From Saccharothrix luteola (lineage in GTDB: Bacteria > Actinomycetota > Actinomycetes > Mycobacteriales > Pseudonocardiaceae), in assembly GCF_020859565.1 (NCBI RefSeq), contig NZ_JAJHUO010000037.1, positions 35,775 through 99,774 of the forward strand: a DNA stretch of 64,000 bases. Reading direction: 5' to 3'. A program made the translations under genes and the position numbers. The notes beneath the pieces are model-generated. The model worked only from the letters and a program-made list of their open reading frames with translations, was not told where the DNA came from and made no database searches. This document shows, in pieces, positions 16,436 to 24,185 of the stretch (position 1 is its first letter; every line of letters begins with the position of its first letter).

Positions 16436-16477
16436 TAACAAGATGTTACATTGCGTGGCTATTAACCTGATTGTCAA
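16436..16477 (-). promoter_or_regulatory. Promoter and dyad upstream of the LAL regulator
   Basis: On the minus strand a perfect TTGACA (16477-16472) is followed 18 bases on by CAATGT (16453-16448). The dyad TAACA-AGA-TGTTA (16436-16448) overlaps the expected transcription start. A second dyad TAACC-N12-GGTTA covers the -35. These A/T-rich repeats fit an operator; the binder is unknown. Confidence 0.45.
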
Positions 16478-16575
16478 CTGGTTAGCCGTTTGTTCACACC
16501 GATTCCGCTCCGCGTCCCTCCGACTGCTGCCACGGTAATCGCCGGAATTCCCCGTCCCCGTCGACTGGAGAACGC

Positions 16576-16677
16576 ATGCGAATCGCCCGAGTGCTCATCG
16601 CCGCCCTGCTGGTCGCCGTCTTCACGACCGCCGCGGATCTCTCCACCAGCCCGTTCGGCGGAATGCCCTACAACTGA
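16576..16677 (+). CDS. 33-residue secreted or membrane small peptide
   Basis: Reading: ATG at 16576, TGA at 16675. GGAG lies five bases upstream. The peptide opens MRIARVLIAALLVAVFTTAA, a textbook short signal sequence (two arginines, hydrophobic core), and ends DLSTSPFGGMPYN. If cleaved after TTAA or TAAD the mature part is only about 13 residues with PFGGMPYN. It is divergent from the LAL regulator and upstream of membrane-protein genes. It resembles no family I can name. A signalling peptide, toxin or membrane microprotein are all possible; coding is inferred from RBS, start, hydrophobic profile and isolated position. Confidence 0.55.
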   Translation: MRIARVLIAALLVAVFTTAADLSTSPFGGMPYN

Positions 16678-16832
16678 CCGGCGATATTCCACCCGAATGG
16701 GGAACATTCCACACGACCGGTGCGGATGACGACGAATAGGGGTCGTCCGGACAACGGAGTCCGGCGAGCCCGTCGTCGTGCCGGACATCAGTTCTTCTTC
16801 CGCCCTGGACGAGGCCACTACGCTGCGGAAGC

Positions 16833-17351
16833 GTGGCACCGGCCCCGACCCGAGGCGCCGCGCGCGTGGTGCGCTGCGGCGCGGTCGGGCTGTCCACCGG
16901 GCTGCTGGCCGTGCTCGCCCACGCGAGCGGCGGCCACCTGCCGTCCCTGCCGCACGTGCTGGTGTTCGCCCTGGCCATCGCGTGGACGTGCGTGCCGCTG
17001 ACCGACCGGCAACTCGGGTTCACCGAACTCCTCGGCCTGGTCGGCGTGGTGCAGGTGGCGGCGCACGTGTTCCTGGCCGTGCTCTCGCGGCACCCGCGCG
17101 AGGTGCTCCCGTCGCCGTCGATGCTGCTGGCCCACCTCGTCGCCACCGGGATCGTCGTCGCGGCACTGGCGGGCTTCGAGCAGGCCGTGTTCCGGCTGGC
17201 CGCCGCCATCGCGGCCGTGCTGCCGCGCAGGCTGGGCGCGCCGCCCGCGTTCGCGCCGCTGCGCATCCCGATCGCCGCGCACCCGCAGCAGCCCCTGTCC
17301 GAGGTGCTGCGCCGCCGCACGGTGCCCCGTCGCGGCCCGCCCCGCTCCTAG
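16833..17351 (+). CDS. Four-helix membrane protein of unknown function, upstream of PepSY gene
   Basis: 172 residues with hydrophobic segments near 15-32 (GAVGLSTGLLAVLAHASG), 40-58 (VLVFALAIAWTCVPL), 66-87 (LLGLVGVVQVAAHVFLAVL) and 96-125. Histidines sit at membrane edges (LAHASGGH, AAHVFL, LLAHLVAT), and the basic tail follows. It is 73 bp upstream of a PepSY membrane protein that carries a His/Met motif, so joint handling of a transition metal is conceivable. GTG start with GGAAG upstream. I do not recognise a named family. Confidence 0.7.
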   Translation: MAPAPTRGAARVVRCGAVGLSTGLLAVLAHASGGHLPSLPHVLVFALAIAWTCVPLTDRQLGFTELLGLVGVVQVAAHVFLAVLSRHPREVLPSPSMLLAHLVATGIVVAALAGFEQAVFRLAAAIAAVLPRRLGAPPAFAPLRIPIAAHPQQPLSEVLRRRTVPRRGPPRS

Positions 17352-17368
17352 GTATCCGCACCTCCCCA

Positions 17369-17396
17369 CCACCGTCCCGCCTCGCGGGACCGGTGG
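17369..17396 (+). terminator. Hairpin between the membrane-protein and PepSY genes
   Basis: GTCCCGC-CTC-GCGGGAC (17374-17390) extended by five more pairs around a one-base bulge to 17369-17396. There is no U-run. It may end the upstream transcript or attenuate read-through into the PepSY gene. Confidence 0.5.
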
Positions 17397-17424
17397 CATT
17401 CCCCGATACCCAGGAGTTCCCGCC

Positions 17425-18720
17425 ATGACCGAGTCCTGGCGCGGCCTCGTGCTGCGCTTCCACTTCTACGCGGGCGTGCTCGTCGGCCCGTTCGTGCTGA
17501 TCGCCGCCCTCACCGGTGTGCTGTACGCCGCGACACCGCAGCTGGAGTCGTGGCTCTACTCCGACCAGCTCCGCGTGCCCGAGTCGTCGTCGTCCGTGCC
17601 GTTGTCGCAGCAGGTGAAGGCGGCCGTGGCCACGCGGCCGGACGACGAGCTGGTCGCCATCCGCCCCGCGCCCGAGCCCGGCGCGACGACCCGCGTGCTG
17701 TTCGCCTCCGACGGGGACGCGCGGCCGACCGTGTTCGTGAACCCCGCCGACGGCGCCGTGGTCGGCGAGCTGATGACCTACGGCACCAGCGGCGTGCTGC
17801 CGTTGCGCACCACCATCGACCAGATCCACCGCAACCTGCTGCTCGGCGAGCCCGGTCGGCTCTACAGCGAGCTGGCCGCGTCCTGGCTGTGGGTCGTGGC
17901 GCTGGGCGGCTTGTTCCTGTGGTTCAGCCGCCGTCGGACCCAGCGCACGAAGCCGACCACGCGCAAGCACGCGACCGTCGGCCTCTCCGTGCTGGTGGGC
18001 GCGCTGTTCCTGTCCGCGACCGGGTTGACGTGGTCGGCCTACGCCGGTGAGAACGTCGCCGCCGTCCGCCAGGCGCTCGACTGGACCACGCCGGCGCTGG
18101 AAGGCGGCGGCGACCACGCCGGGCACGACATGTCCAACCCCATCCCGGTGATGCCGGGTGAGGTCGACTCGGTGCTGACCCACGCCCGTTCGGCGGGCAT
18201 CGACGCCGGGCTCATCGAGATCACCGTGCCGCCGATGGCGGGCATGGCCTGGAACGTCACCGAGATCAACCGCGCCTGGCCGACGCAGGTGGACGCGGTC
18301 GCGATCTCCGGCGGGCAGGTGGTGGACCAGGTGAGGTTCGCCGACTACCCGGTGGCGGCGAAGCTGACCCGGTGGGGCATCGACCTGCACATGGGCGTGC
18401 TGTTCGGCTGGCCCAACCAGCTCCTGCTGCTGGCCGTCGGGCTCGGCCTGGTGGCGTTGGTGGTCCTCGGCTACCGGATCTGGTGGCTGCGCCGGCCGAC
18501 CGCCGGCTTCGGCCGGCCGGTGCCGCGCGGGCAGTGGCGGAAGGTGCCGCGGGCGCAGCTCGTGGCCGTGCTGGTGGTGGCCGCCGCCGTCGGCTGGTTC
18601 ATCCCGCTGCTCGGGCTGAGCCTGCTGGTGTTCCTGGCGGTCGACGCCGTGCCGGCCGTGCGGTCGCGGCGGCGGAAGTCCGGTGAGCCGGCTCCGGAAT
18701 CGTCGCCGGTGGCCGGGTAG
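17425..18720 (+). CDS. PepSY-associated TM helix domain membrane protein
   Basis: A 431-residue inner-membrane protein of the PepSY_TM/PiuB-like family, associated with iron or copper handling. HFYAGVLVGPFVLIAALTGV forms helix 1. A PepSY-like extracytoplasmic part follows, then TTIDQIHRNLLLGEPGRLYS with helix 2 (ASWLWVVALGGLFLWFSRRR), the second half containing the metal-like motif DHAGHDM near residue 233, and helices near 330 and 390. The ATG gives the family N-terminus. It is probably co-transcribed with, or attenuated from, the preceding membrane gene. Substrate is unproven. Confidence 0.88.
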   Translation: MTESWRGLVLRFHFYAGVLVGPFVLIAALTGVLYAATPQLESWLYSDQLRVPESSSSVPLSQQVKAAVATRPDDELVAIRPAPEPGATTRVLFASDGDARPTVFVNPADGAVVGELMTYGTSGVLPLRTTIDQIHRNLLLGEPGRLYSELAASWLWVVALGGLFLWFSRRRTQRTKPTTRKHATVGLSVLVGALFLSATGLTWSAYAGENVAAVRQALDWTTPALEGGGDHAGHDMSNPIPVMPGEVDSVLTHARSAGIDAGLIEITVPPMAGMAWNVTEINRAWPTQVDAVAISGGQVVDQVRFADYPVAAKLTRWGIDLHMGVLFGWPNQLLLLAVGLGLVALVVLGYRIWWLRRPTAGFGRPVPRGQWRKVPRAQLVAVLVVAAAVGWFIPLLGLSLLVFLAVDAVPAVRSRRRKSGEPAPESSPVAG

Positions 18721-18821
18721 AAAACGGCGCGACGGCCGAGCCGGGAGCGGGTTAACGTCCAACCATGCGCTTCGGTTGACGCCCCGTACCGCCCCCGGCT
18801 CGGCCGCTGGCCCGCCTGACG

Positions 18822-19967
18822 GTGGGTTGGGCGGTGCTGGCCGACACCGTGCCGATCTACCCGCTGTACGCGCTGCTGTTCGTGTCCACCGGGTTGTCGG
18901 ACGCCGAGGTCTCCGCGCTGTTCGCGATCTGGTCGACGGTCGCGGTCGTGGCGGAGGTCCCGTTCGGCGCGTTCGCGGACCGGTTCTCGCGGAAGTGGTC
19001 GGTCGTCGGCGCCGGCGTGTGCCAGGCGGCCGGGTACGCGTTGTGGACCGCGCTGCCCGGGTTCACCGGATTCGCCGTCGGTTTCGTGCTGTGGGGCGTG
19101 GGCGGGGCGATGTCGTCCGGCGCGCTGGAAGCGCTGCTGCACGACGGGTTGGCGGCGGTCGGTGCTTCGGCGCACTTCGGGCGGGTGCTCGGCCGCGTCA
19201 CGGCGGTCGGGCTGCTGGCGCAGATCCCGGCCGCGCTGCTGGCCGTGGTGCTGTTCTCGGCGGGCGGGTTCGCGCTCGTCGGGTGGGTGAGCGTGGCGAC
19301 GTGCCTCGGCGCGGCGCTGGTGGCGACCCGGCTGCCGGAGACGCCGCGACCGGAACCGTCGGGCTACCTGGCCGTGTTGCGGTCCGGGCTGGCGGAGACC
19401 GTGCGCGCGGTGGACGTGCGGCTCGCCGTGCTGGTGGTGGCGGTGTTGGCGGCACTGGACGCGTTCGAGGAGTACTTCCCGCTGGTCGCGGCGGGCTGGG
19501 GCGTGCCGGTGGCGTTGGCGCCGCTGGCGACGTTGGCGATCCCGTTGGCCGGTGCGGCGGGTGCGGCGTTGGGTGGGACGCGGCTGCCGTCGGGCGTCCT
19601 GCTGGGTGGTGCGGCGGTGTTGTTGGGGGTGCTGGGCGTGGTCGCGCACCCGTTCGGGCTGGCGGGTCTGGCGGTGTACTACGGGGTGTACAGGCTGGTG
19701 TGGGTGAGCGCGGAGGCGCGGTTGCAGTCGCGGATCACCGGTGACGCGCGGGCGACCGTGACGTCGGTGGCGGGGCTGGGCAGCGAGGTGTTCTCGTTCG
19801 CCGTGTACGGGGCTTGGGTGTTCGGCGGCGTGGTCGCGGTGGCGGTCGTGGTGCTCGTGCCGGCGTTGTTGCTGCCGCTTTCCGGCCGTTCGCTTTCCGG
19901 CCGTTCGCGATACGGCCGGTCGCGCTCCCGGCCGGAACCGGACGACGCGGTCGTTTCACCACCGTGA
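18822..19967 (+). CDS. MFS transporter, possibly N-terminally truncated by an in-frame stop
   Basis: A 381-residue drug/sugar-type MFS efflux protein with about twelve helices. Motif A is FGAFADRFSRKWSVVGAG near residue 45, and helix 1 is WAVLADTVPIYPLYALLF. No Shine-Dalgarno precedes the GTG at 18822. In the same frame an ATG at 18765 reads M-R-F-G then TGA (18777); if that stop were read through, the added residues RPVPPPARPLARLTV would make a natural MFS N-terminus. Either the stop is a recent nonsense change with restart at 18822, or the short reading is a leader peptide. The C-terminal tail contains GRSLSGRSRYGRSRSR repeats. Confidence 0.8.
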   Translation: MGWAVLADTVPIYPLYALLFVSTGLSDAEVSALFAIWSTVAVVAEVPFGAFADRFSRKWSVVGAGVCQAAGYALWTALPGFTGFAVGFVLWGVGGAMSSGALEALLHDGLAAVGASAHFGRVLGRVTAVGLLAQIPAALLAVVLFSAGGFALVGWVSVATCLGAALVATRLPETPRPEPSGYLAVLRSGLAETVRAVDVRLAVLVVAVLAALDAFEEYFPLVAAGWGVPVALAPLATLAIPLAGAAGAALGGTRLPSGVLLGGAAVLLGVLGVVAHPFGLAGLAVYYGVYRLVWVSAEARLQSRITGDARATVTSVAGLGSEVFSFAVYGAWVFGGVVAVAVVVLVPALLLPLSGRSLSGRSRYGRSRSRPEPDDAVVSPP

Positions 19968-19973
19968 ACGGTG

Positions 19974-20003
19974 TTGACGAATGTGGTCCAGACCACACAA
20001 GCT
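19974..20003 (+). promoter_or_regulatory. Promoter with internal DasR-type (dre) palindrome
   Basis: TTGACG (19974-19979), 18-base spacer, CAAGCT (19998-20003). Within the spacer lies TGTGGTCCAGACCACA (19982-19997), symmetric except for its centre. Streptomyces DasR sites read close to ACTGGTCTAGACCAGT. The chitinase gene at 29848 has the same layout. Confidence 0.6.
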
Positions 20004-20010
20004 CGGGGTC

Positions 20011-21174
20011 ATGGTCGGCAAATCGCTCTTCACCGCCGCGTTGGTGGCGGTCGGCTTGGTGGTGGCGCCCGCGCAGTCCCCGGCGGCGCCCGCCACGTTC
20101 ACCCACCCCGGGGTGTTGGTGAGCAAGGGACAACTGGACTTCGTCCGGGCCAAGGTGAACGCGGGCGCGCAGCCGTGGCGGGGTGCGTTCGACCAGATGG
20201 TGGCGCACCCGTTCGCCTCGCTGTCACGCGTGCCGAAACCGCGGGCGGTGGTGGAGTGCGGGTCGTACTCCAACCCCAACTACGGGTGCACGGACGAGCG
20301 TGAGGACGCGTTGGCCGCGTACACGACGGCGTTGGCGTGGTACGTGACGCGGGACGGCCGTTACGCGGCGAAGGCGATCGAGATCATGGACGCGTGGTCG
20401 GCGACGATCCGTGACCACACCAACAGCAACGCGCCGTTGCAGACCGCGTGGGCGGGCTCGTCGTGGCCGCGTGCGGCGGAGATCATCAAGCACGTGCACG
20501 GGAACTGGCCGAACTCGGGCCGGTTCGCGACCATGCTGCGCGAGGTCTACCTGCCGGAGATCGTCAACGGGCGTGCGTCGACGAACGGCAACTGGGAACT
20601 GTCCATGATGGAGGCGACGCTCGGGATCTCGGTGTTCCTGGAGGACCGGGCGGTGTACGACAAGGCCGTGTCGATCTTCCGGACCCGGATGCCCGCGTAC
20701 GTCTACCTGACCACCGACGGAGCGCTGCCGCGCACGCCGCCGGGCAGTGGCATCGACACGCGTGACGAGATCGTCTCGTACTGGCACGGGCAGACCACGT
20801 TCGTGAACGGGCTGTCGCAGGAGACGTGCCGCGACTTCGCGCACACCGGCTTCGGCCTGGCCGCCGCCGCGCACATCGCCGAGACCACCCACCACCAGGG
20901 CCAGGACCTGTGGCCGGAGGTCCGTGAACGCCTGCGTCACGCCTACGGCCTGCACTCCCGGTACCAGCTCGAACCGATGCCGACCTGGCTGTGCGGCGGC
21001 ACCCGCACACAGGCCCTGGGCCCGACGACCGAAGTGGCCTTCAACGCCCTCAACACCCGCCTGGGCATCGCCATGACGAACACCCAAACCCTGACCGAAC
21101 GCCAACGCCCCGCCGCCACCGACCGCCTGTTCGTCGCCTGGGAAACCCTGACCCACGCCACCAACCCCTCCTAA
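20011..21174 (+). CDS. Secreted alginate-lyase-like polysaccharide lyase family protein
   Basis: A 387-residue exported protein: signal peptide MVGKSLFTAALVAVGLVVAP ending around AQSPAAPA, then an (alpha/alpha) toroid of the alginate lyase superfamily. Features include THPGVLVSKGQLDFVRAKVN, DEREDALAAYTTALAWYVTR, the active-site-like NGNWELSMMEATLGISVFLE near residue 190 and ETCRDFAHTGFGLAAAAHIA near 270. The ATG at 20011 is preferred; an upstream ATG at 19981 lies inside the promoter/operator. A DasR-type site in the promoter links it to aminosugar control, so the substrate may be an aminosugar-containing polymer rather than alginate; that is inference. Confidence 0.85.
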   Translation: MVGKSLFTAALVAVGLVVAPAQSPAAPATFTHPGVLVSKGQLDFVRAKVNAGAQPWRGAFDQMVAHPFASLSRVPKPRAVVECGSYSNPNYGCTDEREDALAAYTTALAWYVTRDGRYAAKAIEIMDAWSATIRDHTNSNAPLQTAWAGSSWPRAAEIIKHVHGNWPNSGRFATMLREVYLPEIVNGRASTNGNWELSMMEATLGISVFLEDRAVYDKAVSIFRTRMPAYVYLTTDGALPRTPPGSGIDTRDEIVSYWHGQTTFVNGLSQETCRDFAHTGFGLAAAAHIAETTHHQGQDLWPEVRERLRHAYGLHSRYQLEPMPTWLCGGTRTQALGPTTEVAFNALNTRLGIAMTNTQTLTERQRPAATDRLFVAWETLTHATNPS

Positions 21175-21352
21175 CCCCCGCGCGTGTCGAACCTCCAAGT
21201 CCCGCGTGTCGAACCTCCGGGACCGGCGTGTCGAACCTTCGGGACCCCCGAGTTCAACGTTCAGGTCAGGGCCGCTCGTCCTGAGCGTTGAATTCGGAGG
21301 TCCTGAGCGTTCGACACGCGGGACCTGAGCGTTCGACACGCGGGTCAGGAGG
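21175..21352. repeat. 22-bp tandem repeat array at a convergent junction (site 2)
   Basis: Reverse-oriented units at 21175 (18-bp partial), 21193, 21215 and 21237, a 28-bp linker, then forward units at 21287, 21309 and 21331. Reverse units read CGTGTCGAAC at their ends and forward ones begin GTTCGACACGCGGG, so the two halves can fold into a large cruciform or RNA hairpin. The last unit contains the TGA stop (21347-21345) of the minus-strand fusion gene. The plus-strand gene stops at 21174, directly before the array. Confidence 0.9.
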
Positions 21353-22631
21353 TGGAGAGGGATTGGGTTTCGGGGTAGGTGGGGAGGTCGGTGGGGGTCG
21401 GGGTGCCGGAGCGGACGGCGCGGGCGGTGTCGACGGCGGCGGCCAGGGCGGCGCGGAACGGGAGCGAGCCCGTGCTCACGCGGCGGACGCCCAGGTCGCG
21501 GAGGGTGGCGGTGGGCAGTGACGGCAGGGTGTTCAGCGGAACGTCGAGCGCGGCGACGGCGGCGGCGATCCCGGACTCCTCGGCGAGGCCCGGGATGAAG
21601 ACGCCGTCCGCACCCGCGTCGACGTAAGTCCGGGCGCGGGTCAGGGTCGACGCACGGTCGACGCCCAGCCAGTGGGTGTCCACGCGGGCGTTGACGAACA
21701 AGCCCGGCGCGGCCTCCTTGAACGCACGGACGATCCGCGCGTGATCAGCCGGCTCCGCCAGCCCCGACCCACGCCCGTCCTCCACGTTCACCCCCGCGAC
21801 CCCGAGCTCCCACAGCTCCGCCGCCAACGCACGCACGTCACCCCCGAACCCCGCCTCCACGTCCACCGTCACGGGCACCGGCAGCCGCACCAACACCCGC
21901 GCCAACGCCACCGTCTCCGCCCGCGCCGCCCCCGCCGCGTCCGGCAGCCCGTGCGCCACCGCCACACCCAGGCTCGTCGTGCCCACCGCCCCGAACCCGG
22001 CCCGCACGAACGCCGCCGCCGACGCGAAGTCCCACGCGTTCGGCAGCACCAGGAACCCGTCGTGCATCCGGTGGAACGCCCGCGCACCCTCCACCAGCGC
22101 CAACGCGTGCGCCCGCCCCGGGCACGCGTGCCGCCCACCACCGAACCACGCCTCGCCCAGGTCCACCTCCACCACCGACCCGTCCGGCGCGACCCGCCGC
22201 GTCACCGGCACCGGAGGCTCGACCCCCCCCAGCAACCCCCGGGGCGCGCCGGCCGCCGGCCCCCGCCCCCCCATCAGGTTCGCCGTCCCCTCGTCCCACG
22301 CCCCACCGCACGCCGCGACCAACCGCGCCACCGCCTCGTCGGCCTCAACGGTCACGTCGACGTGCGGCTGGTAGCACGACGCCACCACCGCGACGTCCGA
22401 CGCGACGGACCGCGGCAGCCCCAACGCCTCCGCCAGCACCGCCACCGGCTCACCCGCCCGCCGCAACGCCCCGGGATCCACAGTGGACAGCACCCGCTCC
22501 ACCGACGCCCGCCGCCGCACGTGGTCGTCACCCTCGCTGAACCGCGCCACCGACGACCGCAGCCAAGCCACCCCGGCCGCCGCCGCGGGCACGGGCGGAA
22601 CCACGTAAGACGAATCCCACAGCTCGTTCAT
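21345..22631 (-). CDS. Fusion of a truncated P450-like domain to a PEP mutase/isocitrate lyase-family enzyme
   Basis: A single 428-residue reading frame. Residues 10-180 resemble part of a cytochrome P450: arginine-rich helices (SEGDDHVRRRASVERVLS), then VPVTRRVAPDGSVVEVDL and the haem-loop FGGGRHACPG at 163-172 with Cys170. The rest of a 400-residue P450 is missing and no ExxR is evident. Residues 185-425 are a complete PEP-mutase/isocitrate-lyase barrel: VLPNAWDFASAAAFVRAGFG, TVDVEAGFGGD (metal-binding acids), VNVEDG and NARVDTH. The isocitrate lyase KKCGH motif is absent, so a C-C or P-C bond lyase of other specificity is likely. C8 and C7 runs (plus strand) lie in the linker. Divergent ArsR-type regulator. 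Confidence 0.78.
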   Translation of the reverse strand: MNELWDSSYVVPPVPAAAAGVAWLRSSVARFSEGDDHVRRRASVERVLSTVDPGALRRAGEPVAVLAEALGLPRSVASDVAVVASCYQPHVDVTVEADEAVARLVAACGGAWDEGTANLMGGRGPAAGAPRGLLGGVEPPVPVTRRVAPDGSVVEVDLGEAWFGGGRHACPGRAHALALVEGARAFHRMHDGFLVLPNAWDFASAAAFVRAGFGAVGTTSLGVAVAHGLPDAAGAARAETVALARVLVRLPVPVTVDVEAGFGGDVRALAAELWELGVAGVNVEDGRGSGLAEPADHARIVRAFKEAAPGLFVNARVDTHWLGVDRASTLTRARTYVDAGADGVFIPGLAEESGIAAAVAALDVPLNTLPSLPTATLRDLGVRRVSTGSLPFRAALAAAVDTARAVRSGTPTPTDLPTYPETQSLSTS

Positions 22632-22695
22632 GCCGCCAACGTAAGCCGCCATCACATCGGCCGACGCCGAACCGTCACGGGCGCACAATGGCCCC

Positions 22696-23373
22696 ATGGC
22701 CGCAGACGAACTGGCGAACCTGGCCGCGCTGCTGGCCGACCGCAGCCGCGCCCGCTTCCTGCTCGCGCTGATGGACGGCCGGGCCTGGACGTCGAGCGAA
22801 CTGGCCGAGGCCGCCGACGTGGCGCCGTCCACGGCCAGCGAGCACCTGACCCGCCTGGTCCAAGCCGGTCTCCTCGCCGAACGCCGCCAGGGCCGCCACC
22901 GCTACGTCCGGCTCGCCGGTCCGAAGCAGGCCAGGCTGCTCGAGGACCTGCTCGCCTACCTGGGCCCCACCGACCCGCCGGCCCGCACGCTCCGCGCGTC
23001 CACCGCCAACCAGGCGCTGCGCCGCGGCCGGACGTGCTACGACCACCTGGCCGGACGCCTCGGCGTGGCCATCACCGACGCCATGACGGCCCGCGGCCTG
23101 CTCACCGACGACCTCGCCCTCACCGACGACGGCCTCACGTGGCTCAAGGACGAACTCGCGTTCACCCCGCCGGCCACCCGCCGCCCGCTGGCCAAGGCGT
23201 GCCTGGACTGGACCGAGCGCCGCTCCCACCTCGCGGGCACGGCGGGCGCGCACGTGTGCGCCCACCTGCACGCCCAGGACTGGGTGCGCGGCATCGGCAC
23301 GAGTCGCGCCGTGCGCCTCACGCCCACCGGCGAAGCGGCGCTGCGCGACCTCCTCGGCGTCTCAGCCCTCTAG
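22696..23373 (+). CDS. ArsR-family winged-helix regulator
   Basis: A 225-residue regulator with the winged helix at residues 5-75 (LANLAALLADRSRARFLLAL, VAPSTASEHLTRLVQAGLLA) followed by a 150-residue C-terminal domain of the type seen in actinobacterial ArsR-like proteins (RRGRTCYDHLAGRLGVAITD; KACLDWTERRSHLAGTAGAH). No metal-binding cysteine cluster is apparent. It is divergent from the P450-like/PEP-mutase fusion gene across a 64-bp gap, so control of that gene is the simplest reading. Overlaps the convergent PP2C gene by four bases. Confidence 0.85.
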   Translation: MAADELANLAALLADRSRARFLLALMDGRAWTSSELAEAADVAPSTASEHLTRLVQAGLLAERRQGRHRYVRLAGPKQARLLEDLLAYLGPTDPPARTLRASTANQALRRGRTCYDHLAGRLGVAITDAMTARGLLTDDLALTDDGLTWLKDELAFTPPATRRPLAKACLDWTERRSHLAGTAGAHVCAHLHAQDWVRGIGTSRAVRLTPTGEAALRDLLGVSAL

Positions 23374-24119
23374 CGCGTCAGCCACTTCGGCAGCCACGAC
23401 GAGTTGCCCGCCGGCAGCACGTCCACCACGACGCAGGTGATGTTGTCCGGCCCGCCGCGCGCGTTGGCCGCCTCGATCAGCGTCCGCACGACCTCGTCGC
23501 CGTCCGCGGACGCGGTCAGCAGCGCGGCGATCTCCGCCGGGCCCACCACGTCCGACAGCCCGTCCGAGCAGATCAGGTACCGGTCGCCCGCCTCGACGTC
23601 GGTGAAGAACAGGTCCGGGTCGTGCGCGCTGCCCGCCTGCAACGCGCGCATCAGCATGGACCGGCCGGGGTGCTCGGCGGCCTGCTCCGCGGCCATCCGC
23701 CCGTCGTCCACCAGCGCCTGGACCATGGTGTGGTCGCGGGTGACCTGGGTCAGCTCGCCCTCGCGGACGACGTAGCACCGCGAGTCGCCGATGTGCCCGA
23801 CCGCGAACCGCTCGCCGTCCCACAGCAGCGCGGTGAGCGTGGTGCCCATGCCGCGCATGTCGAAGTTCTCCTCGGCCAGGTCGGTCAGCCGGATCGCGAT
23901 CTCCCGGGCCGCGCCGGCCAGCTCGCCGAGTGGGTCGTCGGCATCGACGTCGAGGTCGGCCAGCACCGCCACCGCGATCGAACTCGCCACTTCGCCGTAC
24001 GCGTGCCCGCCCATGCCGTCGGCGACGGCGAACAGGCGTTCGCTGAAGTACACGGAGTCCTCGTTCGCTTCACGGCGCAGGCCGGGGTCGGTGCCGACGG
24101 CGTACCGGAGCGCATACAT
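23370..24119 (-). CDS. PP2C-type serine/threonine protein phosphatase
   Basis: A 249-residue Mg/Mn-dependent phosphatase. All family motifs are present: REANEDS near residue 15, VADGMGGHAYGE near 30, MGTTL, GHIGDSRCYV near 105, TRDHTMVQALVD, LICSDGLSDVV near 180 and GGPDNITCVVVD near 225. The two aspartates for the metal pair (in DGMGG and the C-terminal GGPDN) are intact. No membrane segment, so cytoplasmic. The ATG at 24119 gives the conserved MYALRYAVGTDPG opening. It stands alone, not in a kinase/FHA operon. Target kinases are unknown. Confidence 0.93.
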   Translation of the reverse strand: MYALRYAVGTDPGLRREANEDSVYFSERLFAVADGMGGHAYGEVASSIAVAVLADLDVDADDPLGELAGAAREIAIRLTDLAEENFDMRGMGTTLTALLWDGERFAVGHIGDSRCYVVREGELTQVTRDHTMVQALVDDGRMAAEQAAEHPGRSMLMRALQAGSAHDPDLFFTDVEAGDRYLICSDGLSDVVGPAEIAALLTASADGDEVVRTLIEAANARGGPDNITCVVVDVLPAGNSSWLPKWLTR

Positions 24120-24185
24120 GCCGCACAGTGAATCACCCGCACGGGTGCCCGTGAGCAGGGCATGTCCCAATTCGGCCGGCTCCGG

